A DNA stretch of 64,000 nt from Pinirhizobacter sp036499745 (GTDB lineage Bacteria > Pseudomonadota > Gammaproteobacteria > Xanthomonadales > Rhodanobacteraceae). Under the pieces are notes generated by a model. It worked only from the letters and a program-made list of their open reading frames with translations. It made no database searches and was not told the origin of the DNA. Shown here piece by piece: positions 38,850 to 46,851 of the stretch. Each line of letters opens with the position of its first letter. Within the stretch, counting starts at the first letter, position 1. The position numbers were made by a program, and so were the translations under genes. The stretch lies in assembly GCF_036499745.1 (NCBI RefSeq), contig NZ_DASYDG010000032.1, forward strand, positions 48,974 to 112,973. Reading direction: 5' to 3'.

Positions 38850-39827
38850 ATGCCTTTCATCCTCTGTTTCGGCGAAGCGCTGATCGATTTCCATCCCCAG
38901 CCGCAAGCCACGCCCGGTGCGCCGGACGCCTATATTCCCTTCGCCGGCGGCGCGCCGGCGAACGTCGCGGTGGCCGTCGCGCGCCTGGGCCAGCCGGCTC
39001 GTTTTGCCGGCATGCTAGGCAAGGACATGTTCGGCGATTTCCTGCTGAAGAGCCTGCACGACGCCGGTGTGGACACGCGTAGCGTGGTGCGCACCGACGA
39101 GGCGCATACCGCGCTTGCCTTCGTGTCTTTGGCCTCCAATGGCGAGCGCAGCTTCAGTTTCTACCGGCCGCCGTCGGCGGACCTGTTGTTCCGGCCGGAG
39201 CATTTCCAGGCCGATGGCTTCAGCGACGTTGCCGTGTTCCACGTGTGCTCCAATTCGATGACCGAGGGCGCGATCGCCGCCACCACCGTGGCCCTCATGC
39301 GCCGTGCGCGCGACGAGGGTGCTCTGGTGAGCTTCGACATGAACCTGCGGCCGGCGCTGTGGCCGCGCGGGTTCGACCCACGGCCGCGGATGTGGGATGC
39401 CCTGCTGGCGGCCGACGTGGTGAAGCTGAGCGCCGAGGAACTCACCTTCCTGTGCCAGGACGACAGCGAAGCATCCGTATTGGCGCGAATCTGGACCGGT
39501 ACCGCGCAGCTGGTGGTGGTGACCGACGGCGATGCCCCGATGCGCTGGTTCTCGAAAGATCGCCAGGGCGTGTTCGCCGGCTTCGCCGTACGCGCAGTGG
39601 ACACCACCGCTGCAGGCGATGCCTTCGTCGGCGGCCTGCTGTCGAAACTAAGCGTTGAAGGCGTCACCGCCGCTACCCTGCCTGCGCTTGTCGCCGATAT
39701 TCCCCGCCTGCAGGGATTGCTGCGCTACGCGGCCGCCTGCGGCGCCATCACCGTCACCCGCAAGGGCTCCTTCACCGCGATCCCCGACGCCGGTGAAGTC
39801 GAAGCCTTCCTGGAGAACAACCCGTGA
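38850..39827 (+). CDS. PfkB family sugar kinase (fructokinase-like)
   Basis: The 325-aa ribokinase-family protein has the N-terminal FGEALIDF, substrate lid segment YIPFAGGAPANVAVAVARLG, and the C-terminal anion-hole signature DTTAAGDAFVGG (251-262) with catalytic base D257. Following an AGE-family mannose isomerase in the same operon, it most probably phosphorylates fructose to fructose 6-phosphate. Its stop overlaps the isomerase start by 4 bp. Confidence 0.92.
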   Translation: MPFILCFGEALIDFHPQPQATPGAPDAYIPFAGGAPANVAVAVARLGQPARFAGMLGKDMFGDFLLKSLHDAGVDTRSVVRTDEAHTALAFVSLASNGERSFSFYRPPSADLLFRPEHFQADGFSDVAVFHVCSNSMTEGAIAATTVALMRRARDEGALVSFDMNLRPALWPRGFDPRPRMWDALLAADVVKLSAEELTFLCQDDSEASVLARIWTGTAQLVVVTDGDAPMRWFSKDRQGVFAGFAVRAVDTTAAGDAFVGGLLSKLSVEGVTAATLPALVADIPRLQGLLRYAAACGAITVTRKGSFTAIPDAGEVEAFLENNP

Positions 39828-41032
39828 CCACCCTGCCCGACTTCCACGACGAAACCGTGTTGCGCGAACACATCGCCACCACCATGGCGTTCTACGATCC
39901 GCGCTCGCTCGATCCGGCCGGCGGCTTCTACCACTATTACAAGGACGACGGCACGGTTTACGACCGCAGCCACCGCCATCTGGTAAGCAGCACGCGCTTC
40001 GTCTTCAACAACGCGATGGCGGCCATCGAGTTCGACGACCCGCAGTACATCGAGGCTGCCCGACATGGCCTTTCGTACCTGCGCGACGTGCACCGCAACC
40101 CGCAGACCGGCGGCTACGCGTGGACCTTGAGCGACGGCAAGCCCGACGACACCACCAACCACTGCTATGGCGTGGCCTTCGTGCTGCTGGCATATTCCAC
40201 GGCGGTGAAGGCCGGCATCGTCGAAGCGCTGCCATGGATGGACGAAACCTGGGACCTCCTGGAGAAACACTTCTTCGAAGCAGGTCCCGGCCTGTACCGC
40301 GACGAAGCCGACGCGAACTGGAACTTCTCCAGCTACCGTGGCCAGAACGCCAACATGCACATGTGCGAGGCGATGCTGGCCGCGTACGAGGCCAGCCAGG
40401 ACCGCCGCTACCTCGACCGCGCGCTGTTGCTGGCCGACCACATGACCCGACGCCAGGCAACCAAGGCCAATGGCCTGGTATGGGAACACTACGACATCCA
40501 CTGGAATGTCGACTGGGAATACAACAAGGACAACCCCAAGCATCTGTTCCGCCCCTGGGGTTTCCAGCCTGGCCACCAGACGGAGTGGGCCAAGCTGCTG
40601 ATGATCCTGGACCGGTTCCTGGGCGGCGAAGGCAAGGCGCCGGCGTGGTTGTTGCCGACCGCACGCCACCTGTTCGACGAAGCCCTCAAGCATGCCTGGG
40701 ACCCTGAGTTCGGCGGCATCGCCTACGGGTTCGCACCCGATGGCCCGGTATGCGATGACGACAAGTATTTCTGGGTGCAGGCCGAATCGCTCGCTGCCGC
40801 GGCGCTCTTGTCCGAGCGCAGCGGCGATCCTTCGTATGCCATGTGGTACGACAAGATCTGGGCCTACTCGTGGGAGCACCTGGTCGATCACGAATACGGC
40901 GCGTGGTTCCGCATCCTCACCCGCGACAACCGCAAGTACGACGACGAGAAAAGCCCCGCCGGCAAGACCGACTACCACACCATGGGCGCAGCTTACGAAG
41001 TGATCGCGGCGATGCGCCGCGGCTGGAAGTAA
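39824..41032 (+). CDS. AGE family epimerase/isomerase (probable D-mannose isomerase)
   Basis: The 402-aa protein folds as an (alpha/alpha)6 barrel. Segments typical of mannose isomerase / sulfoquinovose isomerase-like proteins include RFVFNNAMAAIEF, NHCYGVAFVLLAYS, QNANMHMCEAMLAAYE, WGFQPGHQTEWAKLL and KTDYHTMGAAYEV, with conserved His residues in the last two. Start is GTG at 39824 inside GTGA overlapping the kinase stop, with GGAG eight bases upstream. With the kinase it would convert mannose to fructose and then fructose 6-phosphate. N-acylglucosamine 2-epimerase or cellobiose 2-epimerase activity is less likely from context. Confidence 0.9.
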   Translation: MTTLPDFHDETVLREHIATTMAFYDPRSLDPAGGFYHYYKDDGTVYDRSHRHLVSSTRFVFNNAMAAIEFDDPQYIEAARHGLSYLRDVHRNPQTGGYAWTLSDGKPDDTTNHCYGVAFVLLAYSTAVKAGIVEALPWMDETWDLLEKHFFEAGPGLYRDEADANWNFSSYRGQNANMHMCEAMLAAYEASQDRRYLDRALLLADHMTRRQATKANGLVWEHYDIHWNVDWEYNKDNPKHLFRPWGFQPGHQTEWAKLLMILDRFLGGEGKAPAWLLPTARHLFDEALKHAWDPEFGGIAYGFAPDGPVCDDDKYFWVQAESLAAAALLSERSGDPSYAMWYDKIWAYSWEHLVDHEYGAWFRILTRDNRKYDDEKSPAGKTDYHTMGAAYEVIAAMRRGWK

Positions 41033-41036
41033 GCCA

Positions 41037-41068
41037 TGTGGGCATCGGAGTCGACTCCGATGCCCACA
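41037..41068. repeat. Perfect 32-bp palindrome between convergent genes
   Basis: Two perfectly complementary 16-base arms (TGTGGGCATCGGAGTC and its complement) meet without a loop just 5 bp after the isomerase stop and 22 bp before the Ku stop on the other strand. No T-run follows in either direction. It may act as a bidirectional terminator or mRNA 3'-end stabiliser, or be a protein site. Confidence 0.8.
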
Positions 41069-41089
41069 GATCGCAGCGGCGGCATCGGA

Positions 41090-42061
41090 TCAGGCGCGCG
41101 CGCGTTTCGCGGGGGCCTTCTTTGTCGCGTTCTTGGCGACCTTCTTGGCTGCCGTCTTGCGAGTTGCCTTCTTCGCTGTCGCTTTCTTGCCCGCGGACTT
41201 CGCCGTCTTTCTGGCCGACTTCGACGCTGATTTCGTGCCGCCGCGTTTTGCCGCCGGCGTGCGCTTGTTGCCGGCAATGCTCTTCTTCAGCAGCGCCATG
41301 AAATCCACCACATTGGTGGTGGCGTCCTCCGGAGCTTCGTGTTCCTCCTCGATGTCCGCGGTAACGCCTTTCTTCGCCAGGCGCTTTTCGATCACCTTGC
41401 GCAGCTTTTCGCGGAACTCATCGCGGTAGTCGGAGGGTTTCCACGTGCCGGCCATGGAGTCAATCAGCGATTTTGCCATCTCCATCTCTTTCGGCGTGAT
41501 GCGGTAATCCTTCGCAGCCTTACCGGGCAGGCCGTAGTCCTCCGGGTCGATGATGTCGGCCGGGTAGCGCAGCAGGTTCATCACCAGTGCGTTGTCCTGG
41601 GCCATCACAGCGGCGAGGTATTCCCGGGTGCGGATCACCACGCGGGCGATGCCTACGCGATTGGTTTTTTTCAGCGTTTCGCGCAACAGCACGTAGCCTT
41701 TCTCGGCCTTCTTCGCCGGCACCAGGATGTAGGGCTTTTCGAAGTACGACGGGCCGATCTCGCCGGCATCGATGAACGTATCGATCTCCACCACCTCATG
41801 GGCTTCGCTGGCGGCGCCGCGGATATCGGATTCTTCCAGCACCACGTAGCTTCCCTTGCGGTACTCGAACGCCTTGACGATATCTTTCCACGGCACTTCC
41901 TCGCCGGATTCGGCATTCACCCGCTCGTAACGCACCGGCTTGTTGTCACGCTGGTCGAGCAGGCGGAAATGCAGATCGTTGTGCCGTTCGCCGGACATCA
42001 GGCGGATCGGTACATTGAGCAGGCCGAAGGACAGGGTGCCACTCCAGATGGGACGGGCCAT
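41090..42061 (-). CDS. ku: Non-homologous end joining protein Ku
   Basis: Bacterial Ku binds DNA ends and recruits ligase D. The 323-aa protein begins MARPIWSGTLSFGLLNVPI, the family N-terminus, and contains YILVPAKKAEKGYVLLRETL and MEMAKSLIDSMAGTWKPSDY, both typical of the Ku core (to about residue 255). The last 60 residues are an Ala/Lys-rich histone-H1-like tail, which in other Ku proteins gives extra DNA binding. The ATG at 42061 is chosen over a longer non-conserved frame. No ligD gene is next to it in this window. Confidence 0.95.
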   Translation of the reverse strand: MARPIWSGTLSFGLLNVPIRLMSGERHNDLHFRLLDQRDNKPVRYERVNAESGEEVPWKDIVKAFEYRKGSYVVLEESDIRGAASEAHEVVEIDTFIDAGEIGPSYFEKPYILVPAKKAEKGYVLLRETLKKTNRVGIARVVIRTREYLAAVMAQDNALVMNLLRYPADIIDPEDYGLPGKAAKDYRITPKEMEMAKSLIDSMAGTWKPSDYRDEFREKLRKVIEKRLAKKGVTADIEEEHEAPEDATTNVVDFMALLKKSIAGNKRTPAAKRGGTKSASKSARKTAKSAGKKATAKKATRKTAAKKVAKNATKKAPAKRARA

Positions 42062-42213
42062 GGCGTTGCGCTCGCGGGCAGAAGGAAGCCTAGCCTGCCG
42101 CGCCCGGCGTGGACGTTGTGCATGTGCCTGAACGCAAGTTCCCACTTAGCGGGAATTTCACTCTTTATCCGCCATCGAAGCGCGAATCTAGGCCCATCAA
42201 GAAGGAGAACCCC

Positions 42214-42561
42214 ATGAAGAAGCTCATTCCCCTTGCCGCCGGCCTGGTATTGCTTGGCCTGGGTGTCGGCGTTCCCGCCCAGACCACCACGAAATCGACG
42301 TCGACACCGGCCCCGGCTCCACGCCCGGCCCCGGTGCGCACCGTGAACCCGCAGGCAGCGTCCATTGCCCAGCAACAGCAGATGCAGCAGCGAGCGCAGC
42401 TGGAAAACCAGCAGATCCTTCGCCAACAGCAACAGAAGTCGCAGACCGCGCAGGATCTGCAGCTGCAGCAACAGCAGATGCGCCAGAACAGTTCGCAGCA
42501 ACAGCAGCAACAGCAACAACAGACGAAGTCGGCCCTGCCGACCAGTAAGTCCGGGTACTAA
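42214..42561 (+). CDS. Small Gln-rich secreted hypothetical protein
   Basis: The ATG at 42214 has AAGGAG nine bases upstream and opens a Sec signal peptide (MKKLIPLAAGLVLLGLGVGV, cleavage near VPAQ). The mature protein of about 95 residues is low-complexity: a Pro/Ala/Thr segment, then Gln-rich stretches with runs of up to nine consecutive Gln, ending SALPTSKSGY. No domain is recognised. Similar short Q-rich periplasmic proteins occur in Xanthomonadales. It is divergent from ku. CAG/CAA repeat tracts make it prone to length variation. Confidence 0.75.
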   Translation: MKKLIPLAAGLVLLGLGVGVPAQTTTKSTSTPAPAPRPAPVRTVNPQAASIAQQQQMQQRAQLENQQILRQQQQKSQTAQDLQLQQQQMRQNSSQQQQQQQQQTKSALPTSKSGY

Positions 42562-43097
42562 GCATGGAAGCAGCAGCGGGATGAAGACGTCGCTTCTTCC
42601 GGACTCCCGCAACGCTTGCAGCTAGTTGGACACGACCTGCCACGGTGACGTGACGGTTTGAGTTTTGTCCGATGTGATGTCAGCGGGAACTTTGCGACGC
42701 TTACTATGGATGTGGCGTGCGGTATCCGGGATCATTCGTTTGCCGCCGGGGCAACCTTGGCGGTCGGGTGTAGAAACCCGTCACGACACCGGGTACCGCA
42801 GGCGCATTCCTGCGGTACCCGGGGCTTTCCCGTCTCTTTTGGTGGGCAGCCAGGCGGACTTCGGTCCGGCCGACGTCGTGCGGTTTTCTACCCTGGCTCG
42901 CCCGCCACCCCAGTCTCGAAAAGTGGAGTGACGGAGTCCGCCTCGAGTCAGCGCAGGACGGATGAACCATCGGATCGCATGGATGTGATCCACGGCTGGC
43001 TAACCGGTCATGAACACCATGACGTGACTGGGGTCGACAGGCAGCAATGCCTGGGTGGTTCATTCGCCCGGTCCGTCCGTGTTTCACCGGGTGGGAT
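42562..43097. other. Gene-free region with nested inverted repeats
   Basis: I find no credible gene in these 536 bases; the open frames present lack ribosome sites and family-like sequence. The stretch from about 42765 to 42895 is highly structured: outer arms GGGTGTAGAAACCC (42767 on) and GGTTTTCTACCC (to about 42893) are near-complementary and enclose a strong hairpin and a smaller GGACTTCGGTCC hairpin. It may encode a structured RNA or be a remnant of a mobile element. Confidence 0.6.
42789..42822. repeat. 14-bp hairpin CCGGGTACCGCAGG within the gene-free region
   Basis: Perfect 14-base arms separated by a 6-base loop (CGCATT). On the plus strand the sequence continues GGCTTTCCCGTCTCTTTT, so it could terminate a plus-strand RNA, but the T-run is too distant for a standard terminator. 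It is nested inside the GGGTnTAGAAACC inverted repeat. Confidence 0.75.
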
Positions 43098-44363
43098 CTA
43101 CGATTGACTTTCCGCCGCCACCGCGCGCTCATTCAGCAAGTCCCGTTCGCGATCATTACGCGTCATCGCCGCGGCACGATGGAACTCCGCTGCCGCCTCG
43201 GCATGGCGGCCAAGCTTGGACAAAAGATCACCACGGACGCTGGGCAGCAAGTGATAACCGCTGAGAGCCGGGTCGTCCTTCAGACGATCGACCACTTCAA
43301 GCGCCGCCGCCGGTCCCTGCGCCATCGACAGCGCCACGGCACGGTTCAACTCGATCACCGGTGAGGGTGTCTGCCGCAACAGCACCTGGTAGAGCGCGTG
43401 GATACGGTTCCAGTCGGTGTCTTCCGGACGCACGGCGCGGGCGTGGCAAGCGGCCAGTGCAGCCTGCAAGGCGTAAGGGCCAGCGGCGCCACCCAGGCGC
43501 TCGGCCATGCCCAGGGCCGACAACCCGCGCTGGATCAGCAGACGGTCCCAGCGCGAGCGATCCTGGTCGAGCAGCAGGATCGGCGTGCCATCGGCCGCCG
43601 TGCGCGCCGACACGCGGGACGCCTGCAACTCCATCAACGCGACCAGACCATGGACTTCGCTTTCCAGCGGCATCAGGCCGGCCAGCACACGGCCCAGGCG
43701 CAAGGCCTCGTCGCACAACGCCGGCCGCATCCAGTCACCGCCGGCGGTGGCCGCGTAGCCTTCGTTGAACACCAGGTAGACCACACGCAGTACCGCGGCC
43801 AGGCGCGACTGCAAGGCCTCACCGCGAGGTACTTCGTAGATGATCTCAGGATCCGCCAGCGCTCGTTTGGCGCGCACGATGCGCTGCGCGATGGTGGCCT
43901 CGGGCACCAGGAAAGCGCGGGCGATCTCGTCGGTGGAAAGCCCGCCCAGCAGCCGCAAGGTCAGCGCCACCTGGGCCTCGGGTGAGAGCACAGGATGGCA
44001 GGCGGTGAAGACCAGCCGCAGCAGGTCGTCGCCGATGTCGTCGTCGAGCGCCGCAAACATGCGCGCCTGTTGCTCGTCGTAAACGTCTTCCAGGTCGTGG
44101 CTGATGGCCTCGTGCTTTTTCTCCGCCAGTACACGGTGACGAATACGGTCGATGGCGCGGTTCCGCGCGGTGGTCATCAGCCATGCGCCGGGTTTATCCG
44201 GTACGCCGTCGCGCGGCCACTGCTCAAGCGCCGCTACCAGGGCGTCCTGGGCCAGTTCCTCGGCGGTTCCGACATCGCGCAATACACGCGCCAACGCCGC
44301 GATGATGCGTGGCGCTTCCATGCGCCATACGGCATCGATCGTGGCGTGGACATCACGGGCCAA
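43098..44363 (-). CDS. ECF RNA polymerase sigma factor, ECF42-type (DUF6596)
   Basis: The protein has sigma-70 region 2 (AEELAQDALVAALEQWP, then GAWLMTTARNRAIDRIR) and region 4 (LRLLGGLSTDEIARAFLVPEATIAQRIVRAKRAL). A C-terminal extension of about 200 residues (DUF6596 plus TPR-like repeats) includes YLVFNEGYAAT, PVIELNRAVALSMAQGP and DLLSKLGRHAEAAAEF. This architecture and the neighbouring DGPF/YCII genes define the ECF42 group, in which the extension rather than a classical anti-sigma factor controls activity. No ATG fits the family N-terminus. I use a TTG at 44363 (GGAAG upstream; 421 aa, starting ARDVHATIDAVWR), overlapping the upstream gene by 11 bp; the start is uncertain. Confidence 0.88.
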   Translation of the reverse strand: MARDVHATIDAVWRMEAPRIIAALARVLRDVGTAEELAQDALVAALEQWPRDGVPDKPGAWLMTTARNRAIDRIRHRVLAEKKHEAISHDLEDVYDEQQARMFAALDDDIGDDLLRLVFTACHPVLSPEAQVALTLRLLGGLSTDEIARAFLVPEATIAQRIVRAKRALADPEIIYEVPRGEALQSRLAAVLRVVYLVFNEGYAATAGGDWMRPALCDEALRLGRVLAGLMPLESEVHGLVALMELQASRVSARTAADGTPILLLDQDRSRWDRLLIQRGLSALGMAERLGGAAGPYALQAALAACHARAVRPEDTDWNRIHALYQVLLRQTPSPVIELNRAVALSMAQGPAAALEVVDRLKDDPALSGYHLLPSVRGDLLSKLGRHAEAAAEFHRAAAMTRNDRERDLLNERAVAAESQS

Positions 44364-45111
44364 AAAGTTCTTCCGGCTCGTACAGCTGGCGGATTTCCAC
44401 GACGGCTTGTTCCTTGCCCGGGAACGGGTAGCTTTCGGCCCAGGCGATCGCGCCGGCGATGGATGCTGCGCGGACAATCCAGAAGCCGGCCACCAGTTCC
44501 TTCACTTCAGCGAACGGCCCGTCGATCACCTGCGGCTTCCCGCCGGTGAACTTCACGCGTTTGCCGCTCCGGCTGGATTTCAGCCCTTCGCCTGCCATCA
44601 GATGCCCTGCTTCCTGGCCGCGGCGGTTGGCCTCGGCCATCTTCGCCAGCACCTCCCCAGGCGGCACGAAGTCCGCCTCGGCGGCTTCGGTGGAAAGAAG
44701 CATCACCGCGTAGCGCCGTCCCTCACCCGGCGCTGCCGGATCGCCGAAACCAGGCAGGCCGCCCGGGCAGCCGAGGTCACGCACTTCGATCTCGGCGTTG
44801 CCATGGGCGTCTTCGGTGGGCCACTGCTTAAGCCATTCGGTAGCCGCTTCGATGTCCGGCATGTCGATCAGGCTGATGCCGGCGATCACCTCGCGCGCCT
44901 CGGCGAACGGCCCGTCGGTAACCACCGTCTTGCCGTCCTTGAAGGCCACCCGCACACCCTGGCTGCTGGGCTTCAAGCCCTCGCCGGCATACACCCTGCC
45001 CTCCGCCTCCAACGCGGCGAAGTGGTCGCCCATGGCCTGGACCAACTCAGGCCATGGTTTGACACCGGTTTCGGAGTCGGCATCGCCACGCCGGAAGAGA
45101 AGGATCTTCAT
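44353..45111 (-). CDS. Tandem YCII (DGPF) domain protein
   Basis: The 252-aa protein contains two YCII-related domains in a row, each of about 120 residues and each carrying G-E-G-L-K-x-S and the motif DGPFAE (around residues 67-72 and 200-205). The second repeat begins at RRYAVMLLSTEAAEADF. YCII proteins are small dimeric alpha-beta-barrel enzymes with an Asp/His pair; the fusion would form the dimer within one chain. DGPF proteins are the typical genetic partners of ECF42 sigma factors. It starts at ATG 45111, three bases after the upstream gene. Confidence 0.92.
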   Translation of the reverse strand: MKILLFRRGDADSETGVKPWPELVQAMGDHFAALEAEGRVYAGEGLKPSSQGVRVAFKDGKTVVTDGPFAEAREVIAGISLIDMPDIEAATEWLKQWPTEDAHGNAEIEVRDLGCPGGLPGFGDPAAPGEGRRYAVMLLSTEAAEADFVPPGEVLAKMAEANRRGQEAGHLMAGEGLKSSRSGKRVKFTGGKPQVIDGPFAEVKELVAGFWIVRAASIAGAIAWAESYPFPGKEQAVVEIRQLYEPEELFGP

Positions 45112-45114
45112 CGG

Positions 45115-45528
45115 TCAAGGTGCCTCGCCGCCGTTGATCATCCATTCGATGCCATAGCGGTCGGTCAACATGCCGAAACGCTCGGACCAAAAGGTTTTCT
45201 GAAGCGGCATGATGACATTGCCGCCGTCGGCCAGGGCATTGAAGACGCGCTCGGCCTTGTCGATCTCGGCGAAGGTGAGCGCAAGCGAAAACCCGTGGTT
45301 ACCATTGTTCGGCATCGACGGATGCGCATCGGAGGCCATCAACGTCTGGCCGTCTACCACCAGGCGCGCATGCATGATCAAATTCTTCGCTTCCGGAGCC
45401 ATCTCCCCGGCGTCCGGGGCTTCGGAGTAGCGCGACATCATCACGATGTCGCCACCGAGGATGCGCTGGTAGTCGTTGATGGCGGCTTCGCAGGTGCCGC
45501 TGAAGAAGACGTACGGATCAAGCTTCAT
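45115..45528 (-). CDS. PhnB-like VOC (glyoxalase-fold) family protein
   Basis: The 137-aa protein begins MKLDPYVFFSGTCEAAINDY, typical of the PhnB / 3-demethylubiquinone-methyltransferase-like branch of the vicinal-oxygen-chelate superfamily. It includes ILGGDIVMMSRYSEAPD, HARLVVDGQTLMASD and QKTFWSERFGMLTDRYGIEWMIN. No enzymatic activity is established for this branch. It lies between two YCII genes in the ECF42 operon, so co-regulation is likely. Confidence 0.92.
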   Translation of the reverse strand: MKLDPYVFFSGTCEAAINDYQRILGGDIVMMSRYSEAPDAGEMAPEAKNLIMHARLVVDGQTLMASDAHPSMPNNGNHGFSLALTFAEIDKAERVFNALADGGNVIMPLQKTFWSERFGMLTDRYGIEWMINGGEAP

Positions 45529-45558
45529 GGTTTGGTCCTTGATAGAAGGGAGTGGGAA

Positions 45559-45978
45559 TCAGTGGCGCGCGGCAAGTTCGGCGCGCTGGCGATCTTCCTG
45601 CTGGCGCTGCCCGTCGGTCATGGCCTCGCCAAAATCTTCCATCTCGAACACCCGGCGGATTTCCAGTTCCGTGCCGTTCCCCATCGGCGCCCGCTTCACC
45701 CACTCGATGGCTTCGTCGAGCGAGCGCACCTGGATCAACCAGAAACCGGCCAGCAATTCCTTGGTCTCGGCAAAGGGGCCGTCGATCACGCTGCGCTTGC
45801 TGCCATCGAAGCGCACCCGCGCACCCCGGGAGCTTGGATGCAGGCCGTCGCCGGCAAGCATCACCCCAGCCTTGATCATTTCATCGTTGAACTTGCCCAT
45901 GGCCTCGAGCAGCTCGTGGCTGGGCATGACCCCCGCCTCGGTTTCCTCATTGGCCTTCACCAGGATCATGAAACGCAT
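45559..45978 (-). CDS. YCII (DGPF) domain protein
   Basis: The 139-aa single-domain YCII protein starts MRFMILVKANEETEAGVMPS and has AGDGLHPSSRGARV and VIDGPFAETKELLAGFW. An additional charged C-terminal tail rich in Gln/Arg follows the domain. It is the first gene of the operon YCII - PhnB-like - tandem YCII - ECF sigma factor, and a candidate ECF promoter lies about 50-75 bp upstream. Ribosome site AAGGAGAG precedes the ATG. Confidence 0.92.
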   Translation of the reverse strand: MRFMILVKANEETEAGVMPSHELLEAMGKFNDEMIKAGVMLAGDGLHPSSRGARVRFDGSKRSVIDGPFAETKELLAGFWLIQVRSLDEAIEWVKRAPMGNGTELEIRRVFEMEDFGEAMTDGQRQQEDRQRAELAARH

Positions 45979-46024
45979 GTCGCTCTCTCCTTGGGGGCGC
46001 GTTATGGGCCCTCTTCGTCCTTGC

Positions 46025-46051
46025 GTCGAAGGACGCTAGCGGAAATCGACA
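46025..46051 (-). promoter_or_regulatory. Candidate ECF-type promoter of the DGPF/sigma operon
   Basis: On the minus strand TGTCGA (46051-46046) is followed after 17 bases by CGAC (46028-46025), with the operon start codon 47 bases further on. TGTC-type -35 and CG-containing -10 elements are what ECF41/ECF42 factors are reported to use, as far as I recall. Auto-regulation of the sigma operon is therefore plausible. Confidence 0.55.
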
Positions 46052-46095
46052 CGGTGTCGCAAGAATTTTTCCGGACTATTTCCTCCGGGCAAAAA

Positions 46096-46123
46096 AGAAG
46101 GGCCTGCTAAGCAGGCCCCTTCT
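46096..46123 (-). terminator. Rho-independent terminator of the low-GC secreted gene
   Basis: Read on the minus strand, AGAAGGGGCCTGC, loop TTA and GCAGGCCCTTCT form a stem with one bulge, followed by a run of T residues (complement of 46091-46096). It lies 19 bp past the stop of the gene at 46142-46624. Confidence 0.9.
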
Positions 46124-46141
46124 GAAGGAGCTAGAATACCG

Positions 46142-46624
46142 TCAATTCCACCCGGGTAGAAACGTTCCCAAGAAGTAGACGGGCTGCAACTCGCCACACG
46201 TGGGGTGACCATTAAATCCATCGCCAGGACCTGCGGCGCAGTAATCAGAATATGTCGCTCCAGTAGCGCTTAAAAAATAATATGCTTCATGTGAAGGGCC
46301 AGGGTCCCCAAGAACTGTACACGTTGGGGGAGCGGGCCCAGCTCCGCTCGTGCATTGAACATCCAATGCTGTGTAGCAATGCCAAATCTCCTCAATTTTG
46401 TACGGATTTGATGGATCAGTATTTCCAGCGTGGGCCGTCCAATTATGGCAGTCGATTATTTGTTGACCGATAATGTTGTTCTGGCTATCGAAATAAATAA
46501 AGCTTTGGGCATTTGCGGTGGTCGCACACACGGGCGTCGCAAAAAACATGATCAAAATCGCGACCGCAGCCGCGGGAGCCATCTGCAATAGCTTAGCTAG
46601 TCGAAACAATTGCAAGATTTTCAT
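46142..46624 (-). CDS. Hypothetical secreted protein, low GC
   Basis: I do not recognise a family with confidence. From the ATG at 46624 (AGGA eight bases upstream) the 160-aa protein has a basic N-terminus and a hydrophobic stretch (APAAAVAILIMFFATPVC) consistent with a signal peptide cleaved after NAQ. The mature part has six or more Cys (IIDCHNW, IWHCYTALDVQC, PPTCTVLG, YCAAG, PTCGEL) and many aromatic residues. YFDSQNNIIGQQIIDC recalls small DUF6289-like exported proteins of Xanthomonadales, which is only an impression. GC content is well below neighbours and the unit is bracketed by two terminators sharing a 19-bp identical sequence. Confidence 0.7.
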   Translation of the reverse strand: MKILQLFRLAKLLQMAPAAAVAILIMFFATPVCATTANAQSFIYFDSQNNIIGQQIIDCHNWTAHAGNTDPSNPYKIEEIWHCYTALDVQCTSGAGPAPPTCTVLGDPGPSHEAYYFLSATGATYSDYCAAGPGDGFNGHPTCGELQPVYFLGTFLPGWN

Positions 46625-46851
46625 GGCGCTCATCCTGGTGGCGGGATTGCCACGGTCACAATAATATTTATTATGTTTCCGAGGAACCCGAAAGATAGGC
46701 GTGGTTTTAATTTTGAGAGTTGAAGCAGGTTTTACCATTTAATTTGCCGAAACTGCGCACTCATAATTTCTATGCATAACGAATAAACCGCACCCTAGTC
46801 TTATTGCAGCCCAGACAATTCAGGCCATGTCGTTTTTTTCGTGGCAAAAAA

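Noticed and set aside
42658..43107. A 149-codon frame through the gene-free inverted-repeat region
   Set aside because: No ribosome site, composition follows the repeats, and several equally long frames exist on both strands.
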